A DNA stretch of 13,163 bases, taken from contig CAUJFM010000185.1 in the NCBI GenBank assembly GCA_963169595.1, positions 1 through 13,163 of the forward strand, in the 5' to 3' direction. Under the pieces are notes generated by a model, which was not told the origin of the DNA, ran no database searches, and saw nothing but the letters and a program-made list of their open reading frames with translations. Each line of letters begins with the position of its first letter. The first letter of the stretch is position 1. Made by a program: the position numbers and the translations under genes. The stretch is from Bacteroidota bacterium. Lineage in GTDB: Bacteria; Bacteroidota; Bacteroidia; Flavobacteriales_F; PHOS-HE28. Of the stretch, positions 1-7,581 are shown one piece after another.

Positions 1-554
1 CTGCCCGCGACCAAGGGGACCAGACCATCCTGCTCCGTCAACGGGATACCGGCCAAGGGGTCCGCATTGATCAACAATCCTCCCGGCACCGCTGCGCTTC
101 CGCCATCATTGTTCACGCCGCCCACGATGCTTCCGTCCGTATCCTCGGACTTCATCACGCCACGGCGCTGGTTCGAAGCAGCGCCCATTGCCAGCCATGA
201 ATCCAAGGCAGCGGTACCCTCATCCAATGCACCGTTCTGGACCAGGTGACCATAGGTCCTTCCGCGGTCCAGGTGGTTGAAGAAAGGTGCGGTGCTGGCC
301 ACCCGCAGCTCGTGGTTGGCATCCCCATAAACGGCCCTGAGGGCACAACCGTCGCAGAGGTCCAGATAGACCCGGTAGGTGCGCGATCCGGCCGGCAGTC
401 CTCCGCCGGTCCCATCGGTGGCATCGATGGTGTCGCTCACGTAGTAAACCTCCACGATGACATCCTCGATCGCGTTCTGTGCAACGACCACTTGGCCAAT
501 GGGCAGGCACATCGCCGCGACCCTCACGGCTCGGAAGAGTGAACGGATGATCAT
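1..554 (-). CDS. Secreted protein encoded downstream of a TonB-dependent receptor, 3' end missing (partial)
   Basis: An uninterrupted frame of 184 codons runs from an ATG at 554-552 to the left edge with no stop, so the protein is truncated by the window. The first 26 residues look like a signal peptide: basic start (MIIRSLFR), hydrophobic stretch, then VVVAQ before NAIEDV. The mature part contains TYRVYLDLCDGCALRAVYGD, HELRVAST, FFNHLDRG, LDSWLAMGAAS and GVMKSEDTDGS. From memory, this order of motifs resembles a family of Bacteroidota secreted proteins that usually end in a T9SS sorting domain; that end lies outside the window and is not seen. The start codon overlaps the stop of the upstream receptor gene (ATGA, 551-554), which suggests one transcript and coupled translation. 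The function is unknown; a surface or secreted partner of the receptor is an inference. Confidence 0.8.
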   Translation of the reverse strand, partial: MIIRSLFRAVRVAAMCLPIGQVVVAQNAIEDVIVEVYYVSDTIDATDGTGGGLPAGSRTYRVYLDLCDGCALRAVYGDANHELRVASTAPFFNHLDRGRTYGHLVQNGALDEGTAALDSWLAMGAASNQRRGVMKSEDTDGSIVGGVNNDGGSAAVPGGLLINADPLAGIPLTEQDGLVPLVAG

Positions 555-3500
555 CGGATGGTGTAGGCAAGGGTGAGGAGATACTCGGTACCAAAGGCGA
601 ACCGGTCGAAGTCGCCGACGTAGCCCTGTTCGAAGCGGTAGGTGCGACGCTGAGGGGAATTCAGCAGGTCACGCACCCTGAACAGGACGTTCCAATGTCC
701 CCCGAAGCGCTTGTTCAGCGTGATGTCGATGAGGTGCCGTGGCATCTCGTAGGCACGGATGCCAGTGGGGTCCAGTTCCGCATTGGTCACGGCCAGTTTG
801 GGACCCTGCACGTTGTACGACACGCTCACGGTCAGCTTCAGGCTGTCCGCCATGTAGCTCATCGTTCCATTCAGGATGTAGGGGGCCTGGCCGAACATCG
901 GTGTCTCGTAACGCACTTCCTGCCCATCCAGCTGGGTCACGAGCTCGGAGCGGGAGTTCATCAGCGTGAGGTTCCCACGCAGTTCCAGGTTGCGGAGCAA
1001 GCGCTTTCGGCCCCCGACCTCCATGCCGAGCACCTGGCTGGATCCCGCATTGCGCCACGTGAAACCTCCTTGCGCGGTCTGCAACAGCTCAATATGATCG
1101 ACGAAATACTTGTAGAAGCCGCTGATGCTGACATTGTCGCCGGACTCGAAGAACCGTTCCAGGCGGACATCGTAGTTATCGATGCGTGTCATCCTCAGGT
1201 CGGGATTGCCATAAACAGGGGCCTGCAACAGGTAGTCGTACAGCTGCACCACGCTGAACTCCCGGAAGCTGGGTCTGCTCAGCGACCGGAAATAGCTGAG
1301 GCGCAGGTTCAAGGGCTGCTTCTCGATGGGCCTGAGCTTGAGGATGAGGTTGGCGCTCGGAAGCAGGTCCCATTGTTCGATGGTGCCCGGCACGGCTGGC
1401 TTGGGTTCCGGTGCGGATGCTCCGCCGATGGCCAGGTCGCCGACCGTACCCCGGATGGGATCATCGGCCGCCACGCCCTTTTCGTGGAAGTCACGGATGT
1501 CGGAAACGAGGTCCGTATGCTCCGCCCGCAGACCACCTGCCACACGGATACGCTCGGTGAAGCTGTAATCGGTCATGGCATAGGCGGCAGCCACATTCAG
1601 GATGCCGATGTCATTATCCTTGAAACTGCCGAACGGGGCGTAGAGTGACACGAAACGTCCATCCTCTCCCATGCGGAACCTACTTGCATCCTCCCATTGG
1701 GAAGGGCCCGGTGCTCCCAGCACTTGATAGTAGTTCTGGTCGTTGGTGCGCTGGTTCCAGCGGTAAGCCCCGCCGAACTTCAGCTTGCGCACCTTGTTCT
1801 CGCGGTCTCCCAATGGCCGCTCAAACCCCAGGCGTGCATCCAAGAGCTCCTCGTTGAGGAAGCGGAAGATGCGTCCCGGGGGACGTAGCGCACCATCCAC
1901 ATTGTCGATGCTCTCCCCTGGTGCCGGCATGATGTACTGGACCACCTTGAAGTCGAGCACATCGCGGTCCCCATCGGTGTAGGACACATCCGCGTTCACC
2001 GTGAGGTTGAGGGCCGGAATGAGGTGCTTGCTGCCGTACTGGTAGACCCACATCCGCCGCTGTTCCCAGAACTGCTCCTCGCTGACGAAGGTCTCGCCGC
2101 TCACGGTGGGATCGAGGAAGACCAAGTGGCGCGCGTTGTTCTGGCCGAGCACGTTGCCCATGGCCATCAACGAGAAACTGTTGTTCCGGTCCAGTTTGAA
2201 GGAGATGTTGCCCAGGGCATTCCAACCACTGCTCACCACGCTGACCCGTTGATCGCCCTTCCTGTTGAAGGTGTCACCGGGGTTCTCATCCTCGAACCGT
2301 TCGATGGTCCTCAGGATCGTGCTATGCTCGTCGTTCTGGGTCTCGGTGGAATAGCGCAGACCGAGAAGGAAGCCCAACTGACGGGGTTCCTTTCGCTTCT
2401 TGAAGACATCGATCTGGTTGCCGATGCTCAGGTTCATGTTCAGGTTGGGAGAGCCCGTTGTGCTTCCAACGCGCCATCGGCTGTTGTCCCAACTGGTGTT
2501 CAAGGTCTCCAGTCCACCATTGAAGATCGGCGAGAAGTAAGCGAGGTCATAGATACCGTTGTAGGCGTTCACCGCAGCCTGCACCGCATTCGCATCATAG
2601 AGCAAGGCAGGGGGCAACAGCCCGAGCTGGGTCAGTGCCAGATGCTGCTGCGTGTTGGTCGTCACCATCTGACCACCCTGTGTGTTGAAGCCTGGCGTGG
2701 CTGATGTGATACCGTAGCCGTTCAGATAGGAACCCAGCCCGAGTACCGACAATTGCTGGTGCAGGCTCGGATCGATGAACAGCGGATAGTCCTCCACCCG
2801 GGTGGGCACGCCATCCGGTATGGCACGAAGCCCATCATCCCGACCCAACCAGTCCGTTCCGCTCGCTTGGGAACTGACGATGGTCCTACCTGTGCTGTTC
2901 GGGTTGTACCCCACTGTGGTGGCCACGCTCACCTGCAGCCGATCGGGGTAGTCGCTTGTGTTCATGCTCAAGTAGGCACCAGCCCAATCCGCCGGCAGGT
3001 CCGGTGTGAGCGTCTTGGTGATGACGATGTTGTCCATGAGACCTGTGGGGAACAGGTCCAGCCGCAGGTTGTTGGTATAGGGGTCCAGCGTTGGTACCCG
3101 CCCGCCATTGATGGTCGTGACGAGATACCGGTCGGCGAGGCCGCGAACCGTAACGAAGGCACCCACCGTGCTGACGCCCGACACCCGCTTCACGGCCGCC
3201 GCGGCATCGGCATCACCTGTCTTGAGCATGGCATCACGAGAGATGAAGTCCAGCGCAGCGGGTGCGTTGCTCTTCATGCGGTCCAGGTAGGTATCGCTGC
3301 CCCGGCGCGCCTTCGCCTGCACCTCGAACTCCTTGATCTGCACGCTCTTCTCCCCGAGCGTCACGTTCTGCACCTTCACCTCTCCATTGGACAGGGTCAC
3401 CGTCACCTCCTTCGCCTCGAACCCGATGAAGGAGAACACCACCACCGTGGGTGCGCTGCTGAAAATGCCCAGGCTGTAGCGTCCATCGAGGTCGGTGACC

Positions 3501-3652
3501 ACACCCTGGCCCGGATCGCTCTTGAGCACCACCGTGGCACCGATGAGCGTCTCCCCGTTCGGATCGGACACGGTACCGCGCAAGGTGCCCTGGGCCATGG
3601 CCATCATACCCGACAACAACAGCAGAAGTGCGAGAAGGGACCGGTGAAGCAT
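551..3652 (-). CDS. TonB-dependent outer-membrane receptor with carboxypeptidase-regulatory-like N-terminal domain
   Basis: This 1033-residue protein is an energised outer-membrane transporter. I chose the start at 3652 because it gives a clean signal peptide (MLHRSLLALLLLLSGMMAMA, cleavage before QG); the frame is open 37 codons further upstream, but that extension is hydrophilic and lies in the intergenic region. Residues about 22-97 form a CarboxypepD_reg-like domain (TLRGTVSDPNGETLIGATVV, then TDLDGRYSL). Residues about 128-235 are the plug, with AAAVKRVSGV, VTVRGLADRY, INGGRVPTLDP, LDLFPTGLMDNIVITKTLTP and DLPADWAG, a motif set common in Bacteroidota receptors. The rest is a beta-barrel rich in aromatic and alternating residues. 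The last residues are LTLAYTIR, so the usual terminal aromatic is absent. The substrate cannot be told from sequence; no SusD-like gene is beside it, so a SusCD glycan system is not supported here. It is followed by a translationally coupled secreted-protein gene. Confidence 0.95.
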   Translation of the reverse strand: MLHRSLLALLLLLSGMMAMAQGTLRGTVSDPNGETLIGATVVLKSDPGQGVVTDLDGRYSLGIFSSAPTVVVFSFIGFEAKEVTVTLSNGEVKVQNVTLGEKSVQIKEFEVQAKARRGSDTYLDRMKSNAPAALDFISRDAMLKTGDADAAAAVKRVSGVSTVGAFVTVRGLADRYLVTTINGGRVPTLDPYTNNLRLDLFPTGLMDNIVITKTLTPDLPADWAGAYLSMNTSDYPDRLQVSVATTVGYNPNSTGRTIVSSQASGTDWLGRDDGLRAIPDGVPTRVEDYPLFIDPSLHQQLSVLGLGSYLNGYGITSATPGFNTQGGQMVTTNTQQHLALTQLGLLPPALLYDANAVQAAVNAYNGIYDLAYFSPIFNGGLETLNTSWDNSRWRVGSTTGSPNLNMNLSIGNQIDVFKKRKEPRQLGFLLGLRYSTETQNDEHSTILRTIERFEDENPGDTFNRKGDQRVSVVSSGWNALGNISFKLDRNNSFSLMAMGNVLGQNNARHLVFLDPTVSGETFVSEEQFWEQRRMWVYQYGSKHLIPALNLTVNADVSYTDGDRDVLDFKVVQYIMPAPGESIDNVDGALRPPGRIFRFLNEELLDARLGFERPLGDRENKVRKLKFGGAYRWNQRTNDQNYYQVLGAPGPSQWEDASRFRMGEDGRFVSLYAPFGSFKDNDIGILNVAAAYAMTDYSFTERIRVAGGLRAEHTDLVSDIRDFHEKGVAADDPIRGTVGDLAIGGASAPEPKPAVPGTIEQWDLLPSANLILKLRPIEKQPLNLRLSYFRSLSRPSFREFSVVQLYDYLLQAPVYGNPDLRMTRIDNYDVRLERFFESGDNVSISGFYKYFVDHIELLQTAQGGFTWRNAGSSQVLGMEVGGRKRLLRNLELRGNLTLMNSRSELVTQLDGQEVRYETPMFGQAPYILNGTMSYMADSLKLTVSVSYNVQGPKLAVTNAELDPTGIRAYEMPRHLIDITLNKRFGGHWNVLFRVRDLLNSPQRRTYRFEQGYVGDFDRFAFGTEYLLTLAYTIR

Positions 3653-3881
3653 GATGAACGCGCGGAAATGGTGCGCGAAACTGCCCCGTTGCAAGGATGG
3701 ACATGTTAATCCACCTTCATCAATGATCTTCCGGAACGGTAAGCCAGGTGAAATGATCCTCACCCTGTTAATGCCGATCTATCAATTCATTAGGTCTTGC
3801 CCCAGCACCGGTGCAGCATTGAGACTGCCTCTAGTTTCGCGCCCTGCCCATCGCATCGGTCATTCCCGGCGATGCACTTCC
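3653..3881. other. Divergent intergenic region between the receptor and HNH genes
   Basis: This 229-bp gap is the largest in the window and is richer in A and T than the genes around it, especially near 3700-3800. It must hold the promoters of both divergent genes. I find no full match to the Bacteroidota -7 element TAnnTTTG on either strand; the closest on the plus strand is TAGTTTCG at 3832-3839, one base off and without a TTG at the expected distance. A short perfect palindrome, GCACCGGTGC, lies at 3805-3814 and could be a small operator. Both flanking frames stay open into the gap, but neither extension has protein-like composition. Confidence 0.45.
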
Positions 3882-4568
3882 ATGAGCGTCCTCGTGTTCG
3901 ACCAAGGTGATGCGGACTACCTCCGCTGGATCGCCGACCACCCTCGCGGATACGTGATCAACACCAAGCGGCTGCCGCATCAGGCCGTATGCATGCTGCA
4001 TCGCGCTGATTGCCCGCACATCAAGAGCCTGCGGAACGCGGATGCGCAAGGCAGTTTCACGGAACATGGCTGGATCAAGCTGTGCTCCATGGACCTGCGC
4101 GCGTTGATCACCGAACTGCCTCGGCGCAAGACCGCACCGTTGATCAATGTGACCCATTGCAAAGCCTGCAATGTCCTGCGGCAGGAGATCGTGATCGAGC
4201 GGCATGCACTACAGCCACCGCCGCATGAGGTCAACACCATCACATTGACCATCGATGCGTTGGAGCAGGACCCACTTGCCCGTGCTCAATGCATCGAACG
4301 GCACGGGGCGCATTGCGCCGTGTGCAACCTGGACATGGGCATGCGGTACGGCCAGCTCGGAGAGGGCTTCATCGAGGTCCATCATCAATACCGCTCCACC
4401 GCGCCCTGGATGCCGGAGGACGGCGACCCGGTGCGCGACCTGGTCCCCGTTTGTCCGAACTGCCACGCCATGCTGCATCGTGGTCGTGAACTACCGCTGA
4501 CCGTGCAGGAACTGAAACGCGCCATGCAGCGCGTGGTGGCCCGCCGCAACGACATGCTGGAGTATTGA
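3882..4568 (+). CDS. HNH endonuclease, McrA-like, with an uncharacterised N-terminal domain
   Basis: A 228-residue protein starting at ATG 3882; the same frame is open back to 3651, but the upstream part is composed like intergenic DNA and overlaps the receptor's start. The C-terminal 95 residues form an HNH (beta-beta-alpha-metal) nuclease: C145 and C148 (HCAVC), IEVHH at 164-168, then DLVPVCPNCHAMLH at 186-199. C145, C148, C191 and C194 would bind structural zinc; H167/H168, N193 and H199 are the likely catalytic and metal ligands. The layout is that of the McrA/COG3183 group of predicted restriction nucleases. Residues 1-80 (YLRWIADHPRGYVINTKR, MLHRADCPHIKSL) form a separate small domain that I have seen in other bacterial hypotheticals but cannot name. 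A further CxxC (THCKAC, 91-96) sits in the linker. No methyltransferase is adjacent, so if it restricts DNA it may target modified DNA or act alone. Nuclease call sure; biological role not. Confidence 0.88.
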   Translation: MSVLVFDQGDADYLRWIADHPRGYVINTKRLPHQAVCMLHRADCPHIKSLRNADAQGSFTEHGWIKLCSMDLRALITELPRRKTAPLINVTHCKACNVLRQEIVIERHALQPPPHEVNTITLTIDALEQDPLARAQCIERHGAHCAVCNLDMGMRYGQLGEGFIEVHHQYRSTAPWMPEDGDPVRDLVPVCPNCHAMLHRGRELPLTVQELKRAMQRVVARRNDMLEY

Positions 4569-4576
4569 GGGCCGCC

Positions 4577-4607
4577 TTGCCCAGCCGCGTAGCAGCCACT
4601 ACCTTGG
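4577..4607 (+). promoter_or_regulatory. Putative Bacteroidota promoter for the small basic protein gene
   Basis: A TTG at 4577-4579 is followed after 20 bases by TACCTTGG at 4600-4607, one mismatch from the -7 consensus TAnnTTTG. The spacing fits the Bacteroidota -33/-7 arrangement. The downstream ATG is at 4626, giving a short leader. In GC-rich DNA such a match can arise by chance, so this is tentative. Confidence 0.4.
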
Positions 4608-4625
4608 GGACCGACAACGCAGACC

Positions 4626-4958
4626 ATGGCAAAGACCAAGAAGACCAAGAGCGCCGGCAAGCGCACGGCCAAACAGGCGGATGAAGGGTTCCCCATCATG
4701 CACAGCCGCTGCGTGGTGAGCACCGACCCTCCCGGCAATGGCACCGGTGCCGTGTACCTGATCGAACTGCACTATCAGCGCAACGAGGACATCGTGTTCG
4801 TGGACATCCCGCTGGACACGGCCCAGGAGTTCATTGCGGCCGCCACCCTGCTGCAGACCGGTCGTGCGGTATACTATCCGGCGAACAAGGAGATCGCCGT
4901 GGAGCGCTGGAACCTGGAGACGATCACGCCGATCGTGGCCAGCAGCCGCAAGCACTGA
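4626..4958 (+). CDS. Small basic hypothetical protein
   Basis: This 110-residue protein has no family I can name. Residues 1-17 are a basic tail with seven lysines and an arginine (MAKTKKTKSAGKRTAKQ) and look disordered. From about residue 24 the sequence becomes a compact folded domain with beta-type stretches (AVYLIELHY, DIVFVDIPL), a probable helix (TAQEFIAAATLLQTG) and a strand (AVYYPAN), ending in VASSRKH. There is no signal peptide or membrane segment, so it is probably cytoplasmic. The basic tail would suit binding to nucleic acid, but nothing else supports that. The gene has its own putative promoter (4577-4607) and lies 57 bp after the HNH gene, so read-through from that gene is also possible. 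It ends in a palindrome shared with the convergent YegP-like gene. Confidence 0.75.
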   Translation: MAKTKKTKSAGKRTAKQADEGFPIMHSRCVVSTDPPGNGTGAVYLIELHYQRNEDIVFVDIPLDTAQEFIAAATLLQTGRAVYYPANKEIAVERWNLETITPIVASSRKH

Positions 4959-4972
4959 GGCGCGCGCCTCAG
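4955..4972. terminator. Perfect 18-bp palindrome between convergent genes, likely bidirectional terminator
   Basis: CTGAGGCGC at 4955-4963 is followed directly by its exact reverse complement GCGCCTCAG at 4964-4972. The plus-strand stop (TGA, 4956-4958) and the minus-strand stop (4971-4969) lie inside the two arms. After a two-base bulge on one side the pairing resumes (GCAC 4952-4955 with GTGC 4975-4978). RNA from either direction would form a GC-rich hairpin. No U-tract follows on either side, so efficient intrinsic termination is not proven; it may instead be a 3'-end stabiliser or a protein-binding site. Confidence 0.6.
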
Positions 4973-5301
4973 GCGTGCACCGCCTCCTCCACCACGGCTG
5001 CGGGCGCGTTGGCCATGCAGCTGCGAATGCCTTTGTCGCGGCCCTGGGCCGAGGCATAGCCCTCGCTGGTGCCGATCACCTGTCCGTTCGCCGCCTTGAG
5101 GTTGAACCAGTGGCCGCTTTCGCTCTGGCGGCGCTCATAACGCTCATCGTAGCGGGCGTTCTCCTTCACGCTGTCGATGCCGTTCTCGGCACCCGCCCGG
5201 GTGGTGTATCCCTGGCTGCGCAGGATGATCTCCCCGTTGTCCGCCCGCAACCGGAACCGGAACTGGCCCCGTGCATCCGTGTAGAGTTGGAACCTGCCCA
5301 T
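4969..5301 (-). CDS. YegP/DUF1508 (UPF0339) family protein
   Basis: A 110-residue protein, the same length as Escherichia coli YegP, made of two tandem DUF1508 repeats. The first (about residues 4-49) reads FQLYTDARGQFRFRLRADNG, then EIILRSQGYTT and GIDSVKENA; the second (about 58-99) reads SGHWFNLKAANGQVIGTSEGY, then GRDKGIRSCMANA. Each repeat carries the family pattern of an aromatic-rich strand (F.F.L.A.NG), I..S.GY, and a short helix that ends with N-A. The fold is a small beta-beta-beta-alpha unit; the biochemical role of the family is not established. The protein lacks a signal peptide and should be cytoplasmic. It is encoded alone on the minus strand, convergent with the small basic protein gene and sharing its terminator-like palindrome. 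Confidence 0.93.
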   Translation of the reverse strand: MGRFQLYTDARGQFRFRLRADNGEIILRSQGYTTRAGAENGIDSVKENARYDERYERRQSESGHWFNLKAANGQVIGTSEGYASAQGRDKGIRSCMANAPAAVVEEAVHA

Positions 5302-5360
5302 GGCCTTGCCTGCAATTAGGACCTGAAGGTAGGGGCATGCCAGGCCAGGCCATGTTAAGC

Positions 5361-5368
5361 CAAGGTTA
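5361..5368 (-). promoter_or_regulatory. Possible -7 element for the YegP-like gene
   Basis: Read on the minus strand this is TAACCTTG, one mismatch from TAnnTTTG, about 60 bases upstream of the YegP-like start at 5301. I see no TTG at the expected -33 distance, so support is weak. The 142-bp gap from 5302 to 5443 contains this element and the leader of the divergent T9SS cargo gene, including a related but poorer TATCTTGT at 5413-5420. Confidence 0.3.
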
Positions 5369-5443
5369 TTTCACACGAAGTGGGGAGGGGACGATGGATC
5401 GGGACGGACCGTTATCTTGTGGTCCACCACCGAACCTTCACCC

Positions 5444-7552
5444 ATGAACAGAACCTCCACCCTGCTTGCCGCAGCTGTCCTTTGCGTCAACACCTGGGCA
5501 GCCACGGGCGGCCCCGATGCATACGGCTACCTCTGGAAGGACAGCAACGAGCCCGATGGCCCGGTCTTCAATTGGATCGACATCACCAACACCGGCACGC
5601 TCGTGACCGGACTTGGCGACGACAACCGCATAGGCCCCTTCGTGATGGAGACGGACATGCCCTTCTATTGGTACGGTCGCAAGCTGTTCTGGGTCGGCAG
5701 CAACGGCTACATCGCGTTCAATGGTGTCGGCAACCTGGCCTCGCCTTTCCCGGCGATCCCCACCGCCGGGGGAGTGAACGACCACTTGGCCGCCCTGGGC
5801 AGCGACCTGAACTTCTCCGGCGTGGGCAATCCGGGCCGTTGTTATTGGTACGATGAAACGGACCGCACCATCATCTCGTGGGTGGGCGTTCCGTTCTGGT
5901 CGCCATCCGCACCAAGCTACACCGGCAGCAACAGCTTCCAGATCATCCTGGACAAGACGGACAGCACCATCACCTTCCAATACCTGCAACAGACGGGGCT
6001 TACGCAGAACAACGACCTGGTGATCGGCATCGAGAGCGTGGCGGGCAGCATCGGCCTGCAGCACAGCAACGATGTCTACCCGGCCACCAACTACGCCATC
6101 CGCTTCTACATGCCTCCCTCGAGCACTTTGGAAGTGAAGGATGCCACGGTGAACTGGAGCACGGCCGTGGGCAGTGGCGGCGTGTTCCGCAGCCGCAATG
6201 GAGCGCCCTTTGCCATGATCGCCAACGTGTCCAACATCGGCAACACGAATGTCGGCGGGTTCAACGTACAGGGGCAGATGCTCAATACCTCCGGTGCCGT
6301 GCTGGTGAGCGACCAGACCTCGATCGGCAACATCCTACCCGGTTTGGACACCACCTTCACCTACAGCACCTTTTTCGCCCCCACCACGGCGGGGACCTAC
6401 CGCTACCGCAACACCATCAGCGGCATCACGGGTGAACTGGTGACCACCAACAATGAACGGACCCATGAAGTGGTGGTGGTGGACACCACGACCGCCACGC
6501 ACGACCTGAACTTCCATGGCGCCACGGATGACGGGGCCGGCCTGGGCTGGAACGGTGGCAATGGCGGCATCGGCGTTCGCATCGTGCCGCCCTACTACCC
6601 GGCCTATGTGACGCACTACACCATCCGCATCGCCAGCAACACGGGCAATGTGGGGTACACGCTGAAGGTGTACGATGACGATGGTCCGGGCGGCCGTCCG
6701 GGCACATTGCTCGACTCCCTGAACATCGCACCGGCACAGGCCACCGCGGGCAACCAGGTCTTTACGCTGAACGCACCGCTCACGGTGACCAGCGGGGCCG
6801 TGTACGTGCAGTGGTACATGCTGGGGGCCAACATCAACATCGCCCAGGACATCACCCCTCCCTTCAGCCTGCAGACCTACGAGGTGCTCGACAACATCTG
6901 GGCCGACTACCGCGACCGCGAGACCGCCGACTTCTTCCTGGGACTGCGCCTGTCGCAGGTGCCTGTGTTCGATGTGGGCTGCACCGGTTTCTTCGGACTG
7001 CAGGAGGGCCAGGACATCGGTGCCCAAACGGCGGTGCGGGCCTGGGTGACCAACTTCGGCAACCAGCCAGTGACCACCTTCAACGTGAAGTACCGCTTCG
7101 GCAACGGCCCGGTGAGCACCCAGACCTACAACGGAACGGCGATCGCGCCCGGCGGACAGACCCTGGTGACCTTCAGCAACTACCTCGTGCCCACGGCCGA
7201 TGCCAGCGATGACCTGTGTGCCTGGAGCGAGCTGGTGAACGATGCGAGCGCCACCAACGACACCACCTGCGTGCAACTGCAGACCTGGGTGGGCCTGGCC
7301 GAACGGTCCCTGCTGCCCGTGACACTGGCCCCGAACCCTGCGGTCGACATCACCATGTTGAACGGACTGCCTGCCGGCACCTGGGACCTGCGCATCGTGG
7401 ACGCAACGGGACGCATCGTGCTGCAACAGCGCCTGGTGGCCCATGGATCGCCAGTGACCCTGCCCCTGGCCGGCATGGCCGAAGGCACCTACCACCTGCG
7501 GATCGGCAATGAGGCCGCGCAGTGGAACGGGGCCCTGGTGCTCCGACGCTGA
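5444..7552 (+). CDS. Secreted multidomain protein with C-terminal T9SS type A sorting domain
   Basis: A 702-residue cargo of the type IX secretion system, expected on the cell surface or outside. I start it at ATG 5444 because MNRTSTLLAAAVLCVNTWAA forms a signal peptide; nine extra upstream codons are in frame but would spoil it. Residues about 21-225 form one beta-rich domain resembling NIDO-like modules (FWVGSNGYIAFNG, LGSDLNFSG, IISWVGVPFW, FQIILDKTDSTITFQY, VIGIESVAGSIG). Residues about 226-345 and 509-612 look like CARDB-type adhesion domains (NVSNIGNTNVGGFNV; VTNFGNQPVTTFNVKYRFGN). Between them, about 355-505, lies another beta-sandwich (YTIRIASNTGNVGYTLKVYD, VYVQWYMLG). The end, about 622-702, is the sorting domain: LAPNPAVDI, LRIVDATGRIV, GMAEGTYHLRI and final LVLRR. 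No catalytic motif is visible, so adhesion or a structural role is more likely than an enzyme. It appears to be transcribed alone. Confidence 0.92.
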   Translation: MNRTSTLLAAAVLCVNTWAATGGPDAYGYLWKDSNEPDGPVFNWIDITNTGTLVTGLGDDNRIGPFVMETDMPFYWYGRKLFWVGSNGYIAFNGVGNLASPFPAIPTAGGVNDHLAALGSDLNFSGVGNPGRCYWYDETDRTIISWVGVPFWSPSAPSYTGSNSFQIILDKTDSTITFQYLQQTGLTQNNDLVIGIESVAGSIGLQHSNDVYPATNYAIRFYMPPSSTLEVKDATVNWSTAVGSGGVFRSRNGAPFAMIANVSNIGNTNVGGFNVQGQMLNTSGAVLVSDQTSIGNILPGLDTTFTYSTFFAPTTAGTYRYRNTISGITGELVTTNNERTHEVVVVDTTTATHDLNFHGATDDGAGLGWNGGNGGIGVRIVPPYYPAYVTHYTIRIASNTGNVGYTLKVYDDDGPGGRPGTLLDSLNIAPAQATAGNQVFTLNAPLTVTSGAVYVQWYMLGANINIAQDITPPFSLQTYEVLDNIWADYRDRETADFFLGLRLSQVPVFDVGCTGFFGLQEGQDIGAQTAVRAWVTNFGNQPVTTFNVKYRFGNGPVSTQTYNGTAIAPGGQTLVTFSNYLVPTADASDDLCAWSELVNDASATNDTTCVQLQTWVGLAERSLLPVTLAPNPAVDITMLNGLPAGTWDLRIVDATGRIVLQQRLVAHGSPVTLPLAGMAEGTYHLRIGNEAAQWNGALVLRR

Positions 7553-7572
7553 GCCACCCCGGCCGCAACGGT

Positions 7573-7580
7573 TAACTTTG
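7573..7580 (+). promoter_or_regulatory. Bacteroidota -7 promoter element (TAnnTTTG) before the skp-like operon
   Basis: TAACTTTG matches the -7 consensus exactly and lies 46 bases upstream of the skp-like start at 7626, in the short gap after the T9SS cargo gene. No TTG occurs near the -33 position, where the sequence is very GC-rich, so strength is uncertain. Transcription would begin near 7584-7590, within the left arm of the hairpin described next. Confidence 0.55.
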
Positions 7581-7581
7581 T

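Noticed and set aside
695..1648. Long open frame on the plus strand inside the receptor gene (317 codons)
   Set aside because: It runs opposite a receptor with clear domains; its His/Val/Gln-rich composition is that of an antisense shadow in GC-rich DNA.
2753..3709. Another long plus-strand open frame inside the receptor gene (318 codons)
   Set aside because: It is opposite the signal peptide, regulatory domain and plug of the receptor, and has no recognisable motif.
3653..3763. Upstream extension of the receptor by 37 codons
   Set aside because: It would bury the clear signal peptide MLHRSLLALLLLLSG behind a polar stretch.
3651..3881. N-terminal extension of the HNH protein by 77 codons
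   Set aside because: It overlaps the receptor's start, is AT-rich and lacks protein-like composition; the conserved domain begins right after the ATG at 3882.
6335..7495. Minus-strand open frame of 386 codons opposite the T9SS cargo gene
   Set aside because: His/Gly/Val-rich antisense shadow; the plus-strand product has a signal peptide and sorting domain.
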